From: Acanthaster planci
Lineage: Eukaryota; Echinodermata; Asteroidea; Valvatida; Acanthasteridae
Direction: 5' to 3'
DNA length: 64,000 nucleotides
Assembly: GCF_001949145.1 (NCBI RefSeq)
Contig: NW_019091383.1
Coordinates: forward strand, 924,466-988,465
Part shown: one piece after another, positions 62,301 to 64,000 of the stretch
How positions within the stretch are numbered: the first letter of the stretch is position 1
Layout of the letters: each line of letters opens with the position of its first letter
Notes under the pieces: generated by a model
The model's input: only the letters and a program-made list of their open reading frames with translations
Database searches by the model: none
Told to the model about the DNA's origin: nothing
Position numbers and translations under genes: made by a program

Positions 62301-62439
62301 TAGGCCTCTTTTTTTCTGTATGGCTTACAGCCAGAAGTTGTCTTGGCTCATCCAGAAGTAACATTCGCTGAGGCTCAATTGGAGGCAAAATGTAGTCTTG
62401 CTCCTTCACGCAGGTCGTATCAAGAAGTAGACTGGTAAG
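59360..62439. other. spacer and 5' flank of the nucleoside hydrolase gene
   Basis: TAGGCCTA is at 59818-59825 and 61047-61054. A 20-bp perfect palindrome lies at 60664-60683. An imperfect inverted repeat TGTTCCCGACGT / ACGTCACGGGAACA spans about 60549-60626. Just before the hydrolase start, TTGCTCCTTCACGCAG at 62398-62413 is a plausible splice acceptor, so the 5' UTR may be split and the promoter may lie further left. No TATA box is seen. Confidence 0.4.
60664..60683. repeat. 20-bp perfect palindrome of CCAGG/CCTGG units
   Basis: CCAGGCCAGGCCTGGCCTGG is its own reverse complement over all 20 bases. It sits just right of another inverted repeat (about 60549-60626), making a small structured, GC-rich patch. 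Confidence 0.9.
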
Positions 62440-62631
62440 ATGTCCTCCAAGAAGAAGAACCTCCTGGTGATTGACTGTGATGCGGGAGTCGACGATGCCC
62501 ATGCTCTCATGGTTGCCCTGAGCAACCACGACACGGAGGTGCTGGCCATCACCTGTGTCAAGGGAAACGTGAATGTGGACCAGGTTTGGTACAATGTGCA
62601 CCGGGTGCTGGATGCTTGTGACAGACCGGAG
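62440..62631 (+). CDS. nucleoside hydrolase (inosine-uridine preferring type), coding exon 1
   Basis: Exon 1 gives the first 64 residues of an N-ribosyl hydrolase that cleaves nucleosides to base and ribose, probably in the cytosol for purine/pyrimidine salvage. After a short lysine-rich start comes LLVIDCDAGVDDAHALMVAL. The DxDxGxDDA motif (D12, D14, D18, D19) is the family's Ca2+ and active-site signature; D14 corresponds to the catalytic base and N43 (in KGNVNVD) to the ribose-binding asparagine, from knowledge of the Crithidia enzyme. The ATG at 62440 has A at -3 and is placed as in other family members. The exon ends CCGGAG|GTCAGT at 62631 (phase 0). Reading on into the intron loses similarity. 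No signal peptide is seen. Confidence 0.93.
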
Positions 62632-63229
62632 GTCAGTATCACTAGGAACTACTCAAAAGAGTCCCTCTTGTTGATTTGTTCATCCTCAAAAAACAGACGG
62701 TTCTAATGGATGCCAGGAAAGTGTTGGTAAAGATAGTCCTACACATATTAGATCTGCCAGAGGCATAACTTTGTGTCTTCAGTTCCACTTTAGCCTAACT
62801 CTTCAGGCATTTGCACAAAAAATCTCCTTGATTTTGTTCTACAGAATTCAGGGAATGACCGATACACTCATTGGACTTTAGGGCTGTCAAGCCCCATGTA
62901 AAACAACATAGTGACTAGCTTTTTACCTTCCTTGATCTACAAGACCCTGTGAAACCTCCTAATTGGATTTATTGGAACTTGGTGGGTTAGGGATATTTAC
63001 AGCGCTTCACTTATGTGTCTGTACTTGCTGACTGTTTTTTCTTGAGAACATAAAAGTATTTATTCCCTGGTTAGACCAAAGCAGTGGTGGATGTGAATGA
63101 AAGAATGCATGTAAACTTTCATGGTAGCCTGCATTCATTCTTCCCAGATTTTTGTGACAACTCGTTTTCTTGGCAAAATTTAGCATCCCCCTTTCTGGTT
63201 GTTTTGTCTGGATCCCTGCACCCTCACAG
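62632..63229 (+). other. intron 1 of the nucleoside hydrolase gene
   Basis: It is 598 bp long, begins GTCAGT and ends CCCTCACAG, phase 0. Joining the exons gives RPE|VPVYKGAPKPLL, the expected family sequence at this point, which fixes both sites. No other gene or clear repeat is seen inside. Confidence 0.85.
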
Positions 63230-63524
63230 GTTCCTGTCTACAAAGGTGCCCCCAAACCCCTCCTGACAGACCTACCGGAGACAGCCTTCCACGGGAAGGA
63301 CGGTCTGGGGGATGTGCCTCCGCCCCCGGACTTCACTATCGACCCAGGTCACCAGCGCTCTGAACATGCTGTGGACATGCTCATCTCGCTGGCCGACCAG
63401 TACCCAGGGCTGATCTCGCTGGTTGCCATAGCGCCCCTGACCAATCTTGCCCTGGCGGAAAAAATGGCGCCGGGTTTCTCGGCCAAGTTGAAAGGGGTCT
63501 TCATTATGGGGGGTAACATGCACG
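63230..63524 (+). CDS. nucleoside hydrolase, coding exon 2
   Basis: Exon 2 continues as residues 65-162 plus one base. It opens with VPVYKGAPKPLL and contains SEHAVDMLISLADQYPG, VAIAPLTNLALA and GVFIMGGNMH. T135 in APLTN corresponds to the threonine that helps bind Ca2+ in characterised enzymes, and IMGGN is a family landmark. The exon ends CACG|GTAAGA at 63524 (phase 1), a strong donor. Family members are about 310-340 residues, so roughly the C-terminal half, including the last Ca2+-binding aspartate, should lie beyond 64000. No further exon is visible before the edge. The gene looks intact as far as it goes: no stop or frameshift. Confidence 0.93.
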
Positions 63525-64000
63525 GTAAGAGTCTGCGCACATGTAAACTACCCTGCCCATAGTCAGTCAAAAATATTGAACTGATAGACAAAACTGCAGT
63601 TCAGTGAAAGAGGAGAGTAAAAAACCGAGGACTGTAATTTCTCATTTGTTAGTCTTTTGGATCTACTCGTTATATCCCACATCAGCATTTATCAGCGGCC
63701 TGTTACAAAGCAACGTTTGTTTAACCCTAAAAGAGCTTGGGGGAGGGGCTGAATCCACCCCCCCCCAACATTTTTGTGAACCAAGACTGTTTTTTCGCAG
63801 CGCGCATTTTTCAGAGACGGGTCAGCCAAAAATGTATACTGTTTCCAGTGTGGTGTTCAGCGCATGCGGGCTGGAATACATGTAGCCTTGAACCTTCAAA
63901 TGATGGTTACGACAAAACATTCCATGACATTGTTTTTTACCTTAGAATTTCACTGTATGAAATTTGGATATCGGAAGTACTGAACCATGTGAATCCACAG
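63525..64000 (+). other. start of intron 2 of the nucleoside hydrolase gene
   Basis: It begins GTAAGA and stays open to the window edge. A 9-base poly-C run at 63758-63766, preceded by GGGGGAGGGG, looks like part of a G/C-run repeat of the kind scattered through the window. Confidence 0.7.

Overview
The window looks like gene-poor nuclear DNA from an invertebrate, most likely a marine deuterostome (echinoderm, hemichordate or cephalochordate grade). The reasons are two animal-type genes, one with GT-AG introns, long AT-moderate spacers full of short non-autonomous repeats, many poly-G/poly-C runs, AAAC/GTTT microsatellites, and a clear excess of the octamer TAGGCCTA. The phylum is an impression, not a proof. 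A 116-base run of N at 56682-56797 shows this is an assembled scaffold.

Two genes can be supported. At 15589-16242 (+) there is an uninterrupted reading frame for a RASL10A/B-like atypical small GTPase, with an intact P-loop, NKxD and ECSAK motifs, a missing DTAGQ switch II motif and a C-terminal CSIM prenylation box. At the right edge, 62440-62631 and 63230-63524 (+) are the first two coding exons of an inosine-uridine type nucleoside hydrolase. The gene runs off the window, so roughly its N-terminal half is visible. The two genes are unrelated in function, point the same way, and are 46 kb apart. A third, weak candidate is a signal-peptide-like first exon at 54698-54969.

The rest is mostly repeats and unexplained spacer. 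The left 2 kb is a nest of repeats: a degenerate GCGGTA-rich minisatellite, a mosaic direct/inverted repeat, a dispersed repeat interrupted by a 681-bp foldback element, and a 54-bp tandem repeat. The centre of the foldback is a near-perfect palindrome carrying an exact match to the metazoan histone mRNA 3' stem-loop consensus. Two copies of a 170-bp hairpin MITE lie at 9906-10035 (internally deleted) and 28601-28770 (full length). Other hairpin or tandem elements lie at 28981, 31232, 33629, 47039 and 49427. Three copies of one dispersed repeat family are at 851-1740, 26936-27139 and 59150-59350.

No transposase, reverse transcriptase, rRNA, CRISPR array or convincing tRNA was found. All positions and repeats were read by eye. 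Family assignments rest on remembered motifs, not on a search.
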